Source of the DNA: Candidatus Omnitrophota bacterium | GTDB lineage: Bacteria; Omnitrophota; Gorgyraeia; Gygaellales; Profunditerraquicolaceae | Assembly: GCA_028717055.1 (NCBI GenBank) | Contig: JAQUOO010000004.1 | Location: forward strand, 1-27,685 | Reading direction: 5' to 3' | Length of the DNA stretch: 27,685 nt | In this document: positions 1-8,319 of the stretch, in pieces | Layout of the letters: every line of letters starts with the position of its first letter | Numbering within the stretch: the stretch's first letter is position 1 | The notes under the pieces: model-generated | The model's database searches: none | What the model was told of the DNA's origin: nothing | The model's input: only the letters and a program-made list of their open reading frames with translations | Made by a program: the position numbers and the translations under genes

Positions 1-505
1 AATCGAACAATTCATCCTGTATCAAATTGCGTAGTTTGTCAGCTTCGGAATCGGAAAGAACAACCTTTTTAGCTAATTCCACATCTTTTTTTACAAAGGC
101 CTCAATTGCATCGCGCACCATATTCTGGGCGATTATGGATAATTTAGGTATATCAATAAGTGGTTTAAGTAAAGGCTTATCCGCCAATTCCAGGACCCGC
201 TGTGAAATATCCACCGCCAAATCCGCAATCCGTTCCAACTCTGCGTTTATTTTCATCCCCGTAGTAACAAACCTTAAATCGCTTGCTACAGGCTGATGCC
301 GGGCAATCAAATCTACACATTCTTCATCAATCTCCAATTCAAGAGCGTCGATTCTTCCATCGCTACCAATAATTTCCTGAGCTTGGGACTTATCGCGGTT
401 TTTTAAAGCTTCGATTGATTTAAATATCGCCTCTTGCGCCAGAATACCCATCCTAAGAATATTTTCGTGCAAACTTCTTAACTCTTCATCAAAATGTCGT
501 TCCAT
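1..505 (-). CDS. phoU: Phosphate transport regulator PhoU, partial (C-terminus outside window)
   Basis: The reverse strand reads without stop from ATG at 505 to the window edge, giving the first 168 residues of a family usually near 220. The start MERHFDEELRSLHENILRMG, the pairing of helices around DALELEIDEECVDLIARHQP and the segment ASDLRFVTTGMKINAELERIADLAVDIS are typical of the first PhoU three-helix repeat; the second repeat begins before the edge. PhoU is a cytoplasmic protein that links the Pst importer to the PhoR kinase and shuts off signalling when phosphate is plentiful. It is the last visible gene of the pst operon, 49 bases after pstB. Its Shine-Dalgarno region is a pure run of eight G following eight A. 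Identification is secure; the end is not visible. Confidence 0.95.
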   Translation of the reverse strand, partial: MERHFDEELRSLHENILRMGILAQEAIFKSIEALKNRDKSQAQEIIGSDGRIDALELEIDEECVDLIARHQPVASDLRFVTTGMKINAELERIADLAVDISQRVLELADKPLLKPLIDIPKLSIIAQNMVRDAIEAFVKKDVELAKKVVLSDSEADKLRNLIQDELFD

Positions 506-554
506 TACCCCCCCCTTTTTTTTATTCTCTGCCGTTACAAACCGCAACGAGAAA

Positions 555-1316
555 TTACCCGAATCTTCCCGTAATATAAGCCTCTGTTCTTTTATCCTGC
601 GGTGCGGTAAATATATCCTGAGTTTTGCCAAACTCGATTAATTCTCCCAAAAGAAAAAACCCGGTATAATCAGAAACGCGGGCCGCCTGCTGCATATTAT
701 GCGTAACGATTACAATAGTATAATCCTTTTTTAGCTCCAAAATCAATTCTTCGATCTTGGCAGTTGATATAGGATCAAGGCTGGCGCAAGGTTCATCAAA
801 AAGTATAACTTCAGTATCAACCGCCAGGCAACGGGCAATACAAAGCCTTTGCTGCTGGCCTCCGGACAATTTAAGAGCGCTGTCATTAAGCCTGTTTTTA
901 ACCTCATCCCAAATCGCCGCTTTCTTTAGCGAAGCTTCTACTCTCTCTTCAATGAAATTGGCGTCTTTTACCCCATTTACTCTCAAGCCGTAACTTATAT
1001 TATCAAATATACTCTTAGGAAACGGATTTGGCTTTTGAAAAACCATTCCCACGCGTTTCCTGATATCCACGGGATCAATCTGCGAAGAATTTATTTCCAA
1101 ATCGTCAAGATAAATATTACCGCTAAGTGAGGTATCCGAAACAAGCTCGTTCATCCGGTTAAATAACCTTATAAAAGTGGATTTTCCGCAACCGGAAGGC
1201 CCGATTAAGGCAGTAACCTGGTTAGCATGTATTAGAATATCCACGTTTTTTAAGGCTTGGGTTCTTCCGTAAAAGAAATTTACGCCTTCAGTCCTCATTT
1301 TAATCTTTTTATCCAT
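555..1316 (-). CDS. pstB: Phosphate ABC transporter ATP-binding protein PstB
   Basis: A 253-residue protein, the normal PstB length. It is the cytoplasmic ATPase that powers phosphate import through PstC/PstA. Visible motifs are Walker [10 protein letters not shown] (39-47), the Q-loop in [10 protein letters not shown] (Gln94, a PstB hallmark), signature LSGGQQQR (150-157), Walker B VILFDEP (170-176) and the H-loop His206 in IVTHNMQQA. The ATG start has an AAAGGA Shine-Dalgarno and overlaps the end of pstA by 8 bases, so translation is probably coupled. All catalytic residues are intact. Confidence 0.97.
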   Translation of the reverse strand: MDKKIKMRTEGVNFFYGRTQALKNVDILIHANQVTALIGPSGCGKSTFIRLFNRMNELVSDTSLSGNIYLDDLEINSSQIDPVDIRKRVGMVFQKPNPFPKSIFDNISYGLRVNGVKDANFIEERVEASLKKAAIWDEVKNRLNDSALKLSGGQQQRLCIARCLAVDTEVILFDEPCASLDPISTAKIEELILELKKDYTIVIVTHNMQQAARVSDYTGFFLLGELIEFGKTQDIFTAPQDKRTEAYITGRFG

Positions 1317-2157
1317 GCTGTATCCTTTGTTTTTGGCGTATAATTATCGCGATTCCTGAAATAGATAAAACCAAGAATAGGAGAATAAAGCTGCAACCAT
1401 AGGCTATCGCCATCTGCCTATCCGGATGCACTCCTTCTGTCATTAACGCATAGATATGATACGGCAAAGCCATAACTTCCGAGAATACGGATTTGGGGTA
1501 ACCGCGCATATAAAAAGCGGCGGCAGTAAAAAGTATCGGCGCAGTCTCGCCTGCCACTCTGCCTATGCTCAAAATCACTCCGGTTAAGATTCCGGGAAGA
1601 GCAGCCGGCAAAACAATCCTCTTAATCGTTTCCCATTTAGTGGCGCCCAGCGATAAAGACGCTTCCCTTATGGATTGCGGAACCGCTAAAAGCGCCTCTT
1701 GAGTCGAAGAAATAATCAAAGGCAGCGCCAATATCCCCAGAGTCAGGCTTCCTGAAAGAATGGAAACTCCGAAACCAAAAAACTTCACAAAAACAGCCAA
1801 GCCAAAAAGCCCGAAGACTACCGAGGGAACTCCGGCCAAATTATTTATACTGATTCTGATAATATTCACCATAAAACCTTTGGGCGAATATTCACAAAGA
1901 TATATCGCGCAGGCAACTCCCAGAGGCAATGAAAATAAAATCGCGCCCAAGGTAATATAAAGCGTCCCGACAATTGCCGGAGCCACTCCCCCTTGTGTCA
2001 TACTACAGCGGGGTATCTGCGTAAGAAATTCCCAGGAAATCACTTTAGCGCCCCTTGCACCGACAAAAAATATTATCAGGCCCAAAAAAAATAGAGTTGC
2101 AAACATACACAAGAATAATCCGCCAAATCCCAAATTCTGGATATATTTTCGTTTCAT
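1309..2157 (-). CDS. pstA: Phosphate ABC transporter permease PstA
   Basis: The open frame extends upstream to 2484, but that part is the shadow of pstC. The start chosen is ATG at 2157, which overlaps the pstC stop as ATGA and yields 282 residues beginning [13 protein letters not shown], the normal family size. It is an inner-membrane permease with about six membrane helices, the first at roughly residues 10-32. The EAA-type loop that docks PstB is visible as [23 protein letters not shown], and the [15 protein letters not shown] segment is typical of PstA. It forms the phosphate channel with PstC. Position between pstC and pstB with overlaps at both ends confirms the operon. Confidence 0.95.
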   Translation of the reverse strand: MKRKYIQNLGFGGLFLCMFATLFFLGLIIFFVGARGAKVISWEFLTQIPRCSMTQGGVAPAIVGTLYITLGAILFSLPLGVACAIYLCEYSPKGFMVNIIRISINNLAGVPSVVFGLFGLAVFVKFFGFGVSILSGSLTLGILALPLIISSTQEALLAVPQSIREASLSLGATKWETIKRIVLPAALPGILTGVILSIGRVAGETAPILFTAAAFYMRGYPKSVFSEVMALPYHIYALMTEGVHPDRQMAIAYGCSFILLFLVLSISGIAIIIRQKQRIQHG

Positions 2158-3029
2158 CCGCTTAACCCCAGTTTTATACGGAAACGCCGGCTGACTATTT
2201 CCGCAATAATATTGAATATGAATGTAACCAGAAACAATATAAGCGCTATAGCGAATAAAGCGTGATAATGGCTGCTGCCAACCGGCGCTTCTCCCATCTC
2301 CGCCGCAATTGCCGCGGTCATCGGGCGCACCGGTTCTAAGAATGTATGCGGAATCACCGCTGCGCCTCCAGCAACCATCAAAACAGTCATTGTCTCGCCT
2401 ATTGCTCGGCTCATCCCCAGTATTATTGCCGTAGAAATTCCTGAACCGGCAGCCGGAATTACTACCTGTGTCAGAGTCTGCCATCTGTCCGCGCCTAGCG
2501 CAAATGAAGCTTCCCGGAAAGATTTAGGCACATAATTTAACGCGTCTTCTGCGATACTGCACACTGTCGGCGTAGCCATAACCCCCAAAACTAAACTGGC
2601 ATTAAGGGCGGTCAATCCGGTCGGTAGATTAAACACCTTTTGCAGAAAAGGCGTAACAATAACCATCCCAAAGAAACCAAAGACTACCGAGGGGACACTA
2701 GCCAACAATTCAACCAAAGGTTTTAATATCGCTCTCTGCTTTGGCCCGGCTAATTCATTTAAATATAAAGCGCTACCGACTCCCAAAGGCACACATACAA
2801 GAATCGCTCCGAGCGTTACCCAAGCTGAAGCCAAAATTAACGGAAGTATCCCAAACTCCGGAGGACTATAAGTTGGATACCAAAATCTGCCAAAAATAAA
2901 CTTCCCGATATTTACCTTTGAGAATATAGGCAGACTTTCTTTAAAGAGGATAAAAACTATTCCGAGCAGAAATAGCAGAGAAGCGAAGGCCAAAACCATA
3001 AAAATCAATTTGTATAGTTTTTCTTTCAT
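2154..3029 (-). CDS. pstC: Phosphate ABC transporter permease PstC
   Basis: I start this at ATG 3029 (MKEKLYKLIF, 291 residues) rather than the in-frame GTG six bases upstream, because AAGGTG just ahead serves better as the ribosome site for the ATG. It is an inner-membrane permease with a first helix at about residues 10-30 and five more downstream. It has the EAA-like loop SFREASFALGADRWQTLTQVVIPA and the GMSRAIGETMTVLMVAGG segment characteristic of PstC. It pairs with PstA to carry phosphate delivered by PstS. It follows pstS after a 75-81 base gap that holds a strong hairpin, and its stop overlaps the pstA start. Confidence 0.95.
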   Translation of the reverse strand: MKEKLYKLIFMVLAFASLLFLLGIVFILFKESLPIFSKVNIGKFIFGRFWYPTYSPPEFGILPLILASAWVTLGAILVCVPLGVGSALYLNELAGPKQRAILKPLVELLASVPSVVFGFFGMVIVTPFLQKVFNLPTGLTALNASLVLGVMATPTVCSIAEDALNYVPKSFREASFALGADRWQTLTQVVIPAAGSGISTAIILGMSRAIGETMTVLMVAGGAAVIPHTFLEPVRPMTAAIAAEMGEAPVGSSHYHALFAIALILFLVTFIFNIIAEIVSRRFRIKLGLSG

Positions 3030-3055
3030 ATTCACCTTATAATAAGAATAAGGAG

Positions 3056-3086
3056 GCGTGGCAGGCGTCCTAAGAGCCTGCCACGC
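3056..3086 (-). promoter_or_regulatory. Intercistronic hairpin between pstS and pstC
   Basis: Two perfectly complementary 11-base arms, GCGTGGCAGGC (3056-3066) and GCCTGCCACGC (3076-3086), flank a 9-base loop. On the pst transcript the hairpin sits just after the pstS stop and is followed by a pyrimidine-rich stretch (CTCCTTATTCTTATT) rather than a clean U-run, so it is not a classic full terminator. Known roles for such structures after a binding-protein gene are partial termination or protection of the upstream mRNA from 3' exonucleases, which would make PstS more abundant than the membrane subunits. That role is inferred here. Confidence 0.8.
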
Positions 3087-3110
3087 TGTCAGGATAAATG
3101 AGTAAACGCT

Positions 3111-3947
3111 CTATTTTAACCCGACATATCCCTGCTCATCCACTATCTTTTGTCCTTCTTTACTCATTATGAAATCAATGAAATCTCTGGTTGTTCCGGT
3201 TGCTGTCCCATTGGTATACATATATAGCGGCCGGGATACCGGATATTTATCGGTAAGCACGGTCTCCTTCGAAGGAAGAATCCCGTCCACCCGTAAAGCT
3301 TTTACTTCCGAATTAAGATAGCCTAAGCCAACATAACCAATTGCTCCCTGCGTATGGACAACCACAGAAGCAACTGCCTGATTGGATGCCTGCATAAGAG
3401 CATCCGGCCGGGTTTTTTGGCCTTCAAGCACTAAAACGCCAAATGCTTCAAATGTTCCGCTTGAGCTATCGCGGGAAACTACGACAATCTTTTGATCATT
3501 TCCCCCTAAATCCTTCCAGTTAGAGATATTGCCTGTGTATATATCCCTTATCTGCTTCCTGCTTAAAGCGTTCAAAGGATTAGTCGGATTAACGATTACT
3601 GCCAATCCATCCATGGCGATAACGTGAGCCTTGGGGTTAACTCCATTAGTAACCGCTTTATCCAGTTCGCTGTCTTTAATCGCACGGGAGGAATCCGCAA
3701 TATCGCAGTTTTTATCTATTAAAGAGGCAATTCCCACTCCTGAACCGCCGCCGCGGACAACAATTTCCGTATCCGGATTTTGCCGCATAAAAGTTTCCGC
3801 AGCTGCCTGAGCAATCGGAAGCACCGTAGTTGAACCCTCGATAATTACCTTTCTTTCATCCACTCCATAAGGGCCTCCGGCATATCCGGTTAAAGCAAAC
3901 CCAAAAACCAGATTTAAAACCATGAACATCTTTATTGCGTTCTTCAT
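3111..3947 (-). CDS. pstS: Periplasmic phosphate-binding protein PstS
   Basis: A 278-residue secreted protein of the PstS/PBP-like family. A signal peptide covers about residues 1-23 (cleavage near GYA-GG). The phosphate-binding loops are recognisable: GSTTVLP (38-44), RGGGSGVG (65-72), ADSSR (84-88) and RDSSSGTFEAF (159-169). It captures phosphate in the periplasm and delivers it to PstC/PstA. The length fits the shorter PstS type found outside enterobacteria. Ribosome site GGAGAAAGGAAAAATG is good. It lies 34 bases after the porin gene and ahead of pstCAB. Confidence 0.96.
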   Translation of the reverse strand: MKNAIKMFMVLNLVFGFALTGYAGGPYGVDERKVIIEGSTTVLPIAQAAAETFMRQNPDTEIVVRGGGSGVGIASLIDKNCDIADSSRAIKDSELDKAVTNGVNPKAHVIAMDGLAVIVNPTNPLNALSRKQIRDIYTGNISNWKDLGGNDQKIVVVSRDSSSGTFEAFGVLVLEGQKTRPDALMQASNQAVASVVVHTQGAIGYVGLGYLNSEVKALRVDGILPSKETVLTDKYPVSRPLYMYTNGTATGTTRDFIDFIMSKEGQKIVDEQGYVGLK

Positions 3948-3981
3948 TTTTCCTTTCTCCTTTTTTTACCTTAATAATATG

Positions 3982-5244
3982 TTACCACTTCAAATTCCAA
4001 TCGATCTGTATAACCTGTTGCGGAGCGAAATTCCCGTTAGTCTTTGTTAAAGACTCTGCCCAGTAATAATCAACAACCAGACTGCTGTTTTTGTTTAAAC
4101 CATACTCGAATATACCTTCGGCGCTCTTCATATTGGTCTTTCCATTATAGCGGTCGGAATCCGGAAGAATATCGAGCCAGGCATCCCTTCCCAACTTGGC
4201 AAAGAGAACTTTCGCCTGCCATTGACCCCAATCTCCAACTTTTTCCTGGCCAAACTTTAATCCGGCGTCAAAGCCGCTTTTGCCTGTTTGTGGATCAGGA
4301 TTATAAATAAAATCCCCGAATATTCCGGCATACGGGACATACTTGGAAAGCAGCGGAACTCCGGCAAATGGATCTTTAATCCCGATTTCAACGCTTGGAT
4401 TGAATGAATTATAATTGTATTGATACTGGCCCCCAACCACGCTGTTGGTCCTATACTCATTGGTAAATGCTCCTTTGCCCTTTAAGTTAGTAAAAAGATA
4501 GGTGGCGACCGCAGCTTTAAAGTCTACTTTGTCCTTCCAATTATATTTTACTCCCGGCTGAACGACCCACATTGTCCGTCCTGAACTGCTTGAACTATCC
4601 TGAGTCAAAGCGAAGATTTCAGCATTCAAGAATAATCCCAGATACGGATTAAGACGGTAATCTAACTGCATATTTACGCCTTCCGGATTCAAATCCGTAT
4701 CCCACAGAAGATCATTCGGCTGCCAAATAGGATTCTTGAATTTACCGCCGGTTAAAGTCAACCAAGTAGTAGGTGAATATGAGCCATAAGCGTAATCCAA
4801 AATAATGCTTTTAAAAGAAGCGGGACCATTACTGTCGGCGAACGTAGCGTTGGTCGAGCGCGGATTGGATGTCGAACCGGTAGCAAGGCCCACTCCAACC
4901 TTCATCTGGTCATTTATCTTTGTATCTACGCCTAAACGCACCCTAATCTGGCCCTTGCTGTCGTCTTTTGTCGCCTTCTGTTTCGTATTGGCATACCTTA
5001 AGCGAAAATCACCTTTCATCTTTACTCTTTGCAGCCATTCAGGAAGCAAATCATATTTGGCCTGCGCAATCTCCTTACGAATGTCTTCTTTGGTTTCGGT
5101 CTTCACCTGCTGGGCTTCGCCCGCAGTCAAAACCCCCTTATCTACTAACTTCTGCAGGAGTAAATCGATTTCTCCCGCGGAAGAACTGCCTATCAAGCAT
5201 AAAACCGCAAATCCTGCCGCTGCCAATACCAAAAACTTTTTCAT
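3982..5244 (-). CDS. Putative outer-membrane porin (Porin_5-like) of the pst operon
   Basis: A 420-residue protein with a signal peptide (1-23, ending SSSA-GE). A short helical segment follows (about 25-65, LLQKLVDKGVLTAGEAQQVK), and then a long beta-rich region of alternating hydrophobic residues (KMKGDFRLRY, QIRVRLGVDT, KVGVGLATG, AKVLFAKLG), ending in the aromatic strand QIDWNLKW. This layout matches the 'putative porin' family (Porin_5). Placement between a receiver protein and pstS, under the predicted Pho promoter, suggests that it admits phosphate or organophosphate across the outer membrane, by analogy with OprP/OprO and PhoE. The anion-selective Lys/Arg ladder cannot be judged from sequence alone. 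Start supported by AAAGGAGGAAGCAAATG. Confidence 0.85.
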   Translation of the reverse strand: MKKFLVLAAAGFAVLCLIGSSSAGEIDLLLQKLVDKGVLTAGEAQQVKTETKEDIRKEIAQAKYDLLPEWLQRVKMKGDFRLRYANTKQKATKDDSKGQIRVRLGVDTKINDQMKVGVGLATGSTSNPRSTNATFADSNGPASFKSIILDYAYGSYSPTTWLTLTGGKFKNPIWQPNDLLWDTDLNPEGVNMQLDYRLNPYLGLFLNAEIFALTQDSSSSSGRTMWVVQPGVKYNWKDKVDFKAAVATYLFTNLKGKGAFTNEYRTNSVVGGQYQYNYNSFNPSVEIGIKDPFAGVPLLSKYVPYAGIFGDFIYNPDPQTGKSGFDAGLKFGQEKVGDWGQWQAKVLFAKLGRDAWLDILPDSDRYNGKTNMKSAEGIFEYGLNKNSSLVVDYYWAESLTKTNGNFAPQQVIQIDWNLKW

Positions 5245-5259
5245 TTGCTTCCTCCTTTT

Positions 5260-5667
5260 CTACTTCTGGTTAATAATGAATTCCCTATCCTGCATATCCC
5301 TTATCTCATTTACGGCATCCAATAGTATCGCGACGCTAAAGGGTTTAGAGAAATAGCAATCCGCGCCCATAATATGCGCGTATAATTTATCCTGCGGACT
5401 GGTCTTGGCGCTTACCACTATTACAAACGTCCCCCGCGAGGTATTATTGCTGTTTTTTATCTGACTGCAGATATCAAACCCGTTTAAACCCGGAAGCATA
5501 ATATCAACTATCGCTATGTTGAAATATGCGCTCCTTAATTCTTTAGCCGCTGCGTAACCGTCAAAAACCTGTTCAACCGAATATCCAGCTTTACGCAAAT
5601 TGTATGCAATGAGTGAACTGATATCTTTGTCGTCTTCTATTATGATAACCTTAGTGGGATTTTTCAT
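5260..5667 (-). CDS. Receiver-only response regulator in the pst operon
   Basis: A 135-residue CheY-like protein made of a single receiver domain with no output domain. The conserved residues are present: acidic pair Asp12-Asp13 in IIEDDKD, phosphoacceptor Asp55 in IVDIMLPG, Ser86 in VVSAK and Lys108 in YFSKPF. It should be phosphorylated by a histidine kinase, PhoR being the obvious candidate since phoR is the next kinase gene upstream. It has no Shine-Dalgarno; its ATG lies three bases after the stop of a 35-residue ORF, suggesting coupled translation. It is 15 bases ahead of the porin gene. Whether it is a phosphate sink, a relay or an effector that binds a partner is unknown. Confidence 0.85.
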   Translation of the reverse strand: MKNPTKVIIIEDDKDISSLIAYNLRKAGYSVEQVFDGYAAAKELRSAYFNIAIVDIMLPGLNGFDICSQIKNSNNTSRGTFVIVVSAKTSPQDKLYAHIMGADCYFSKPFSVAILLDAVNEIRDMQDREFIINQK

Positions 5668-5670
5668 GCG

Positions 5671-5778
5671 TCAAGCGTATTGCCGGTAGAAATAATCCAT
5701 TTCGATTATTTCATCGGCAACAGCCTTTTTTATAGAGCGGATTATCTTCAGCCATATCTTACGTATTTTTCTTTTCAT
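5671..5778 (-). CDS. Small basic peptide (35 residues), first gene of the Pho-controlled operon
   Basis: An ORF too short for ordinary gene calls: ATG at 5778, TGA at 5673-5671. It encodes a strongly basic N-terminal half (MKRKIRKIWLKIIRSIKK) that would form an amphipathic helix, and an acidic-aromatic tail (DEIIEMDYFYRQYA). There is no Shine-Dalgarno, but a good -10 element (TATACT) ends six bases before the ATG, so transcription would start at or next to the start codon and the mRNA would be leaderless. The stop lies three bases before the receiver gene ATG, which itself lacks a ribosome site; this arrangement argues that the peptide is really translated and feeds ribosomes to the next gene. 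Function not recognised. Confidence 0.55.
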   Translation of the reverse strand: MKRKIRKIWLKIIRSIKKAVADEIIEMDYFYRQYA

Positions 5779-5784
5779 GGCTAA

Positions 5785-5838
5785 AGTATAAAAGGGAGGC
5801 GTTAAATATGCTTCAAGGACAAGTAAAATGTAGGTAAA
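5785..5838 (-). promoter_or_regulatory. Predicted PhoB-dependent promoter with four 11-bp-spaced Pho-box-like repeats
   Basis: Reading the minus strand, four 7-mers begin exactly 11 bases apart: TTTACCT (5838-5832), TTTACTT (5827-5821), TTGAAGC (5816-5810) and TTAACGC (5805-5799). A -10 hexamer TATACT (5790-5785) lies 8 bases after the last repeat, and no -35 hexamer is present. Direct repeats with an 11-bp period that replace the -35 box are how PhoB (E. coli) and PhoP (Bacillus, TT-A-C-A repeats) bind. The first two repeats are strong and the last two weaker. It sits between phoR and the porin-pst genes, as expected for the promoter of the pst operon. Confidence 0.6.
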
Positions 5839-5859
5839 GTTTTTTGAGGATTAAAAGTA

Positions 5860-7620
5860 CTACTTGAGGAGGGTAAAGAAAAATCTTGAACCTGAACCTT
5901 CGCTGCTTTCTACTCCGACCATACCGCCGTGTAATTCCACAATATGCTTGACAATAGATAAGCCTAAACCTGTTCCGCCGAGTTCGCGCGAACGCGCTTT
6001 ATCCACCCGGTAGAACCGTTCAAAAATACGCGGGATATCTTTTTCGGGGATACCGATACCGGAATCTTCCACGATAACTCTGATCTTTCCATCCAGTTCT
6101 TCGGAATAAATTTTTATTGCGCCTTTTTCCCGGTTGAATTTCAAGGCATTATCGATAAGATTGGTAAATACCTGCTTTATCCTTTCTTCATCGGCTTTCA
6201 CCAAAATATCCGGGGCTAATCCGTTTACTATCTCAATTCTCTTCTTTCTTAACTGCGAACCAAAACCCAAGATTACTTCATCGGCTACCCTGGAAAGTTT
6301 TACGTCGTTTATTTCAAAGGATATATTCTTAGACTCTAGATAAGATAAAGAAAGTAAATCGTTGACTAAGCTATTCAGGCGTTCGGCGTGATTTCGGATG
6401 ATTTTCAGGAAATTACGGTTATTTTCCTTATCGTCCAAAGCCCCTTCCAGCAGTGTCTCCACAAAACCCTTTATAGAAGTAAGCGGAGTTTTTAACTCAT
6501 GCGATACATTGGCCACAAAATCCCTCCGGATAGTTTCCAACCTCCGGATCTCCGTAATATCATGAATTACTACGAGGCAGCCATTTACAGAGTCATTCTC
6601 AAATATTGGAACGGCATTGACCTCGAAAATCCTGTGCCCCGGCAACACAAGGGTAACTTCAACAGATAGAGATTTACCTTGGGTTAAAACATTATTTATG
6701 ATTTCCGAGATTTCGTTATTACGGATTGCTTCCAAGAAAGTCTTGCTTTGCGCCTCCGCATTCAGGATGCCAAATATCTTCTCAATTGCTGGATTAACGG
6801 AAACTATGCGGCTTGTTTTATCAACGACAATAATACCTTCGATCATACTATTGAAGATTGCGGATAACTCCTGATTCTGCTGCCTGATTTCTCTAATCTT
6901 ATCTTCTAAATCCTGAGCCATTTTATTCAAGGTAAAAGAAAGTTCTCCTATCTCATCCTTGGAATGACTTATTATTCTATGCGTGAAATCTCCTTCGGAA
7001 AACCTGCGGGAAGCCTGGATTATCCTGTTAATCGGCTTAGTTATCCTCGTTGTAACAATATAACCCAAAACAAAAGCAAATCCTAAAGCAAGAAGCAACC
7101 CCAGAAATACTATTTTCCTTATCGTCGAGAGCGTTTTTTGCACATCCCCTAAAGGAAGCGCAAGCCTTAAAACCCCAAGAGGCTGATTATTATCTTTTAT
7201 CGGCAAAGCAATATAAAGCATATCGATTCCCAGGGTATGGGAAAAACGCGTATCAATACCTATTTTTCCCCCGGATAAAACCGAGCTTATCTCCGGACGA
7301 CTAGAATGGTTCTCCATTTTAAGTGTGTCTTTCGGAGACCTCTCGGAATCAGCTAAAACTTTACCTTCTTTATCAATTATGGTTATGCGGCTTCTTATTT
7401 TAGGGCTTAAAACCTTAACCAGAGCGTCAAGAGAAAAGACATCCCCTCTTTTTAAGCTCTCAACGCTAATCTGGTTCTCGATTAGATAAGCTTCAGAAAT
7501 AAGCGAGGACTGTATATTACTGAGGGAATTTTCTTCTAAATTTTTATCGAGGAAAAAAGAGGTTAATCCGAAGGAGATTAAGATTACAAACACATATAAA
7601 AGAATAAGCTTAAGTTTCAT
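5860..7620 (-). CDS. phoR: Phosphate regulon sensor histidine kinase PhoR
   Basis: I use ATG at 7620 (586 residues); a TTG six bases upstream is possible. Layout: membrane helix 3-23, extracytoplasmic sensor about 24-168, second helix 169-190, HAMP 190-243 (RITKPINRIIQASRRFSEGDF), PAS 253-353 (AIFNSMIEGIIVVD), then HisKA with phospho-acceptor His374 in VANVSHELKTPLTSIKG. The ATPase domain carries N-box Asn491, G1 DSGIGIP (519-525), F-box IFERFYR (532-538) and G2 GGTGLGLSIVKHIVELHGG (548-566). This is the long PhoR form with a real sensor domain. It overlaps the phoB end by 11 bases and lies upstream of the pst genes, so it should phosphorylate PhoB when phosphate is scarce. Confidence 0.93.
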   Translation of the reverse strand: MKLKLILLYVFVILISFGLTSFFLDKNLEENSLSNIQSSLISEAYLIENQISVESLKRGDVFSLDALVKVLSPKIRSRITIIDKEGKVLADSERSPKDTLKMENHSSRPEISSVLSGGKIGIDTRFSHTLGIDMLYIALPIKDNNQPLGVLRLALPLGDVQKTLSTIRKIVFLGLLLALGFAFVLGYIVTTRITKPINRIIQASRRFSEGDFTHRIISHSKDEIGELSFTLNKMAQDLEDKIREIRQQNQELSAIFNSMIEGIIVVDKTSRIVSVNPAIEKIFGILNAEAQSKTFLEAIRNNEISEIINNVLTQGKSLSVEVTLVLPGHRIFEVNAVPIFENDSVNGCLVVIHDITEIRRLETIRRDFVANVSHELKTPLTSIKGFVETLLEGALDDKENNRNFLKIIRNHAERLNSLVNDLLSLSYLESKNISFEINDVKLSRVADEVILGFGSQLRKKRIEIVNGLAPDILVKADEERIKQVFTNLIDNALKFNREKGAIKIYSEELDGKIRVIVEDSGIGIPEKDIPRIFERFYRVDKARSRELGGTGLGLSIVKHIVELHGGMVGVESSEGSGSRFFFTLLK

Positions 7621-8302
7621 ACTCAAACCTATAGCCGTAATTCTTTACGGTTATAATGCGTTTGGCCTCGCTTTTTAGTTTCTTGCGCAAAGTCCTTATA
7701 TGCACATCAACAGTACGCGTTTGTATCTCAACGGCATGGTCAAAACCCCAGATATTATCCAGAAGATAGTCTCTGGAAAGAACCCTGCCCTTTGCTCCAA
7801 TTAAAGTCTTCAATAATTCGAATTCCTTCGAGGTAAGCTCAACGGGTTTATCTTTAACGTTAACGCTGATTTTTGAGGAATCAAGGGTTAAATCACCCGC
7901 CTTAAATATTTCAGGTAGTTTATCCTTTTCTTTTACCCGGCGCAATACTGCCTTGATTCTGGCAATAAGCTCACGCAGGCTAAAAGGTTTGGTTATATAA
8001 TCGTCAGCTCCCAATTCCAACCCGACGATTTTATCCGACTCTTGAGCCTTGGCAGTAAGCATAATAACCGGAATATCGGAAGTCTTTCTTTCAAATTTAA
8101 GTTTCTTGCAAACCTCCAAGCCGTCCATTCCGGGAAGCATTAAATCCAGAATAACAAGACCGGGCTTTTTCCTGTTCGCAATATCAATAGCATCTTCTCC
8201 ATCACCAACAGATAAAGTCCCAAAACCTTCTTTTTTGAGGTTATACTCAAGCATCTTTACGATGTCTTTTTCATCCTCAACAATCAAAATGGTCTCTTTC
8301 AC
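7610..8302 (-). CDS. phoB: Phosphate regulon response regulator PhoB/PhoP (OmpR family)
   Basis: A 230-residue regulator starting at GTG (8302) behind AAGGGG. The receiver domain (1-120) has Asp10/Glu11, phospho-acceptor Asp53 in VILDLMLPGMDG, Thr83 and Lys105 in ITKPF. The C-terminal winged helix (about 128-228) includes ELTSKEFELLKTLIGAKGRVLSRDYLLDNIWG and the recognition helix TRTVDVHIRTLRKKL. It would bind the 11-bp repeats upstream of the small peptide/porin/pst genes. It lies 17 bases after a Cys-rich protein gene and so appears co-transcribed with a superoxide reductase, which is unusual for phoB. PhoB rather than another OmpR member is inferred from phoR and pst. Confidence 0.9.
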   Translation of the reverse strand: MKETILIVEDEKDIVKMLEYNLKKEGFGTLSVGDGEDAIDIANRKKPGLVILDLMLPGMDGLEVCKKLKFERKTSDIPVIMLTAKAQESDKIVGLELGADDYITKPFSLRELIARIKAVLRRVKEKDKLPEIFKAGDLTLDSSKISVNVKDKPVELTSKEFELLKTLIGAKGRVLSRDYLLDNIWGFDHAVEIQTRTVDVHIRTLRKKLKSEAKRIITVKNYGYRFEYET

Positions 8303-8319
8303 GCTTTTACCCCTTGTAG

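Noticed and set aside
2158..2484. N-terminal extension of pstA
   Set aside because: This is the out-of-frame shadow of pstC; the ATGA overlap at 2157 and normal PstA length fix the start there.
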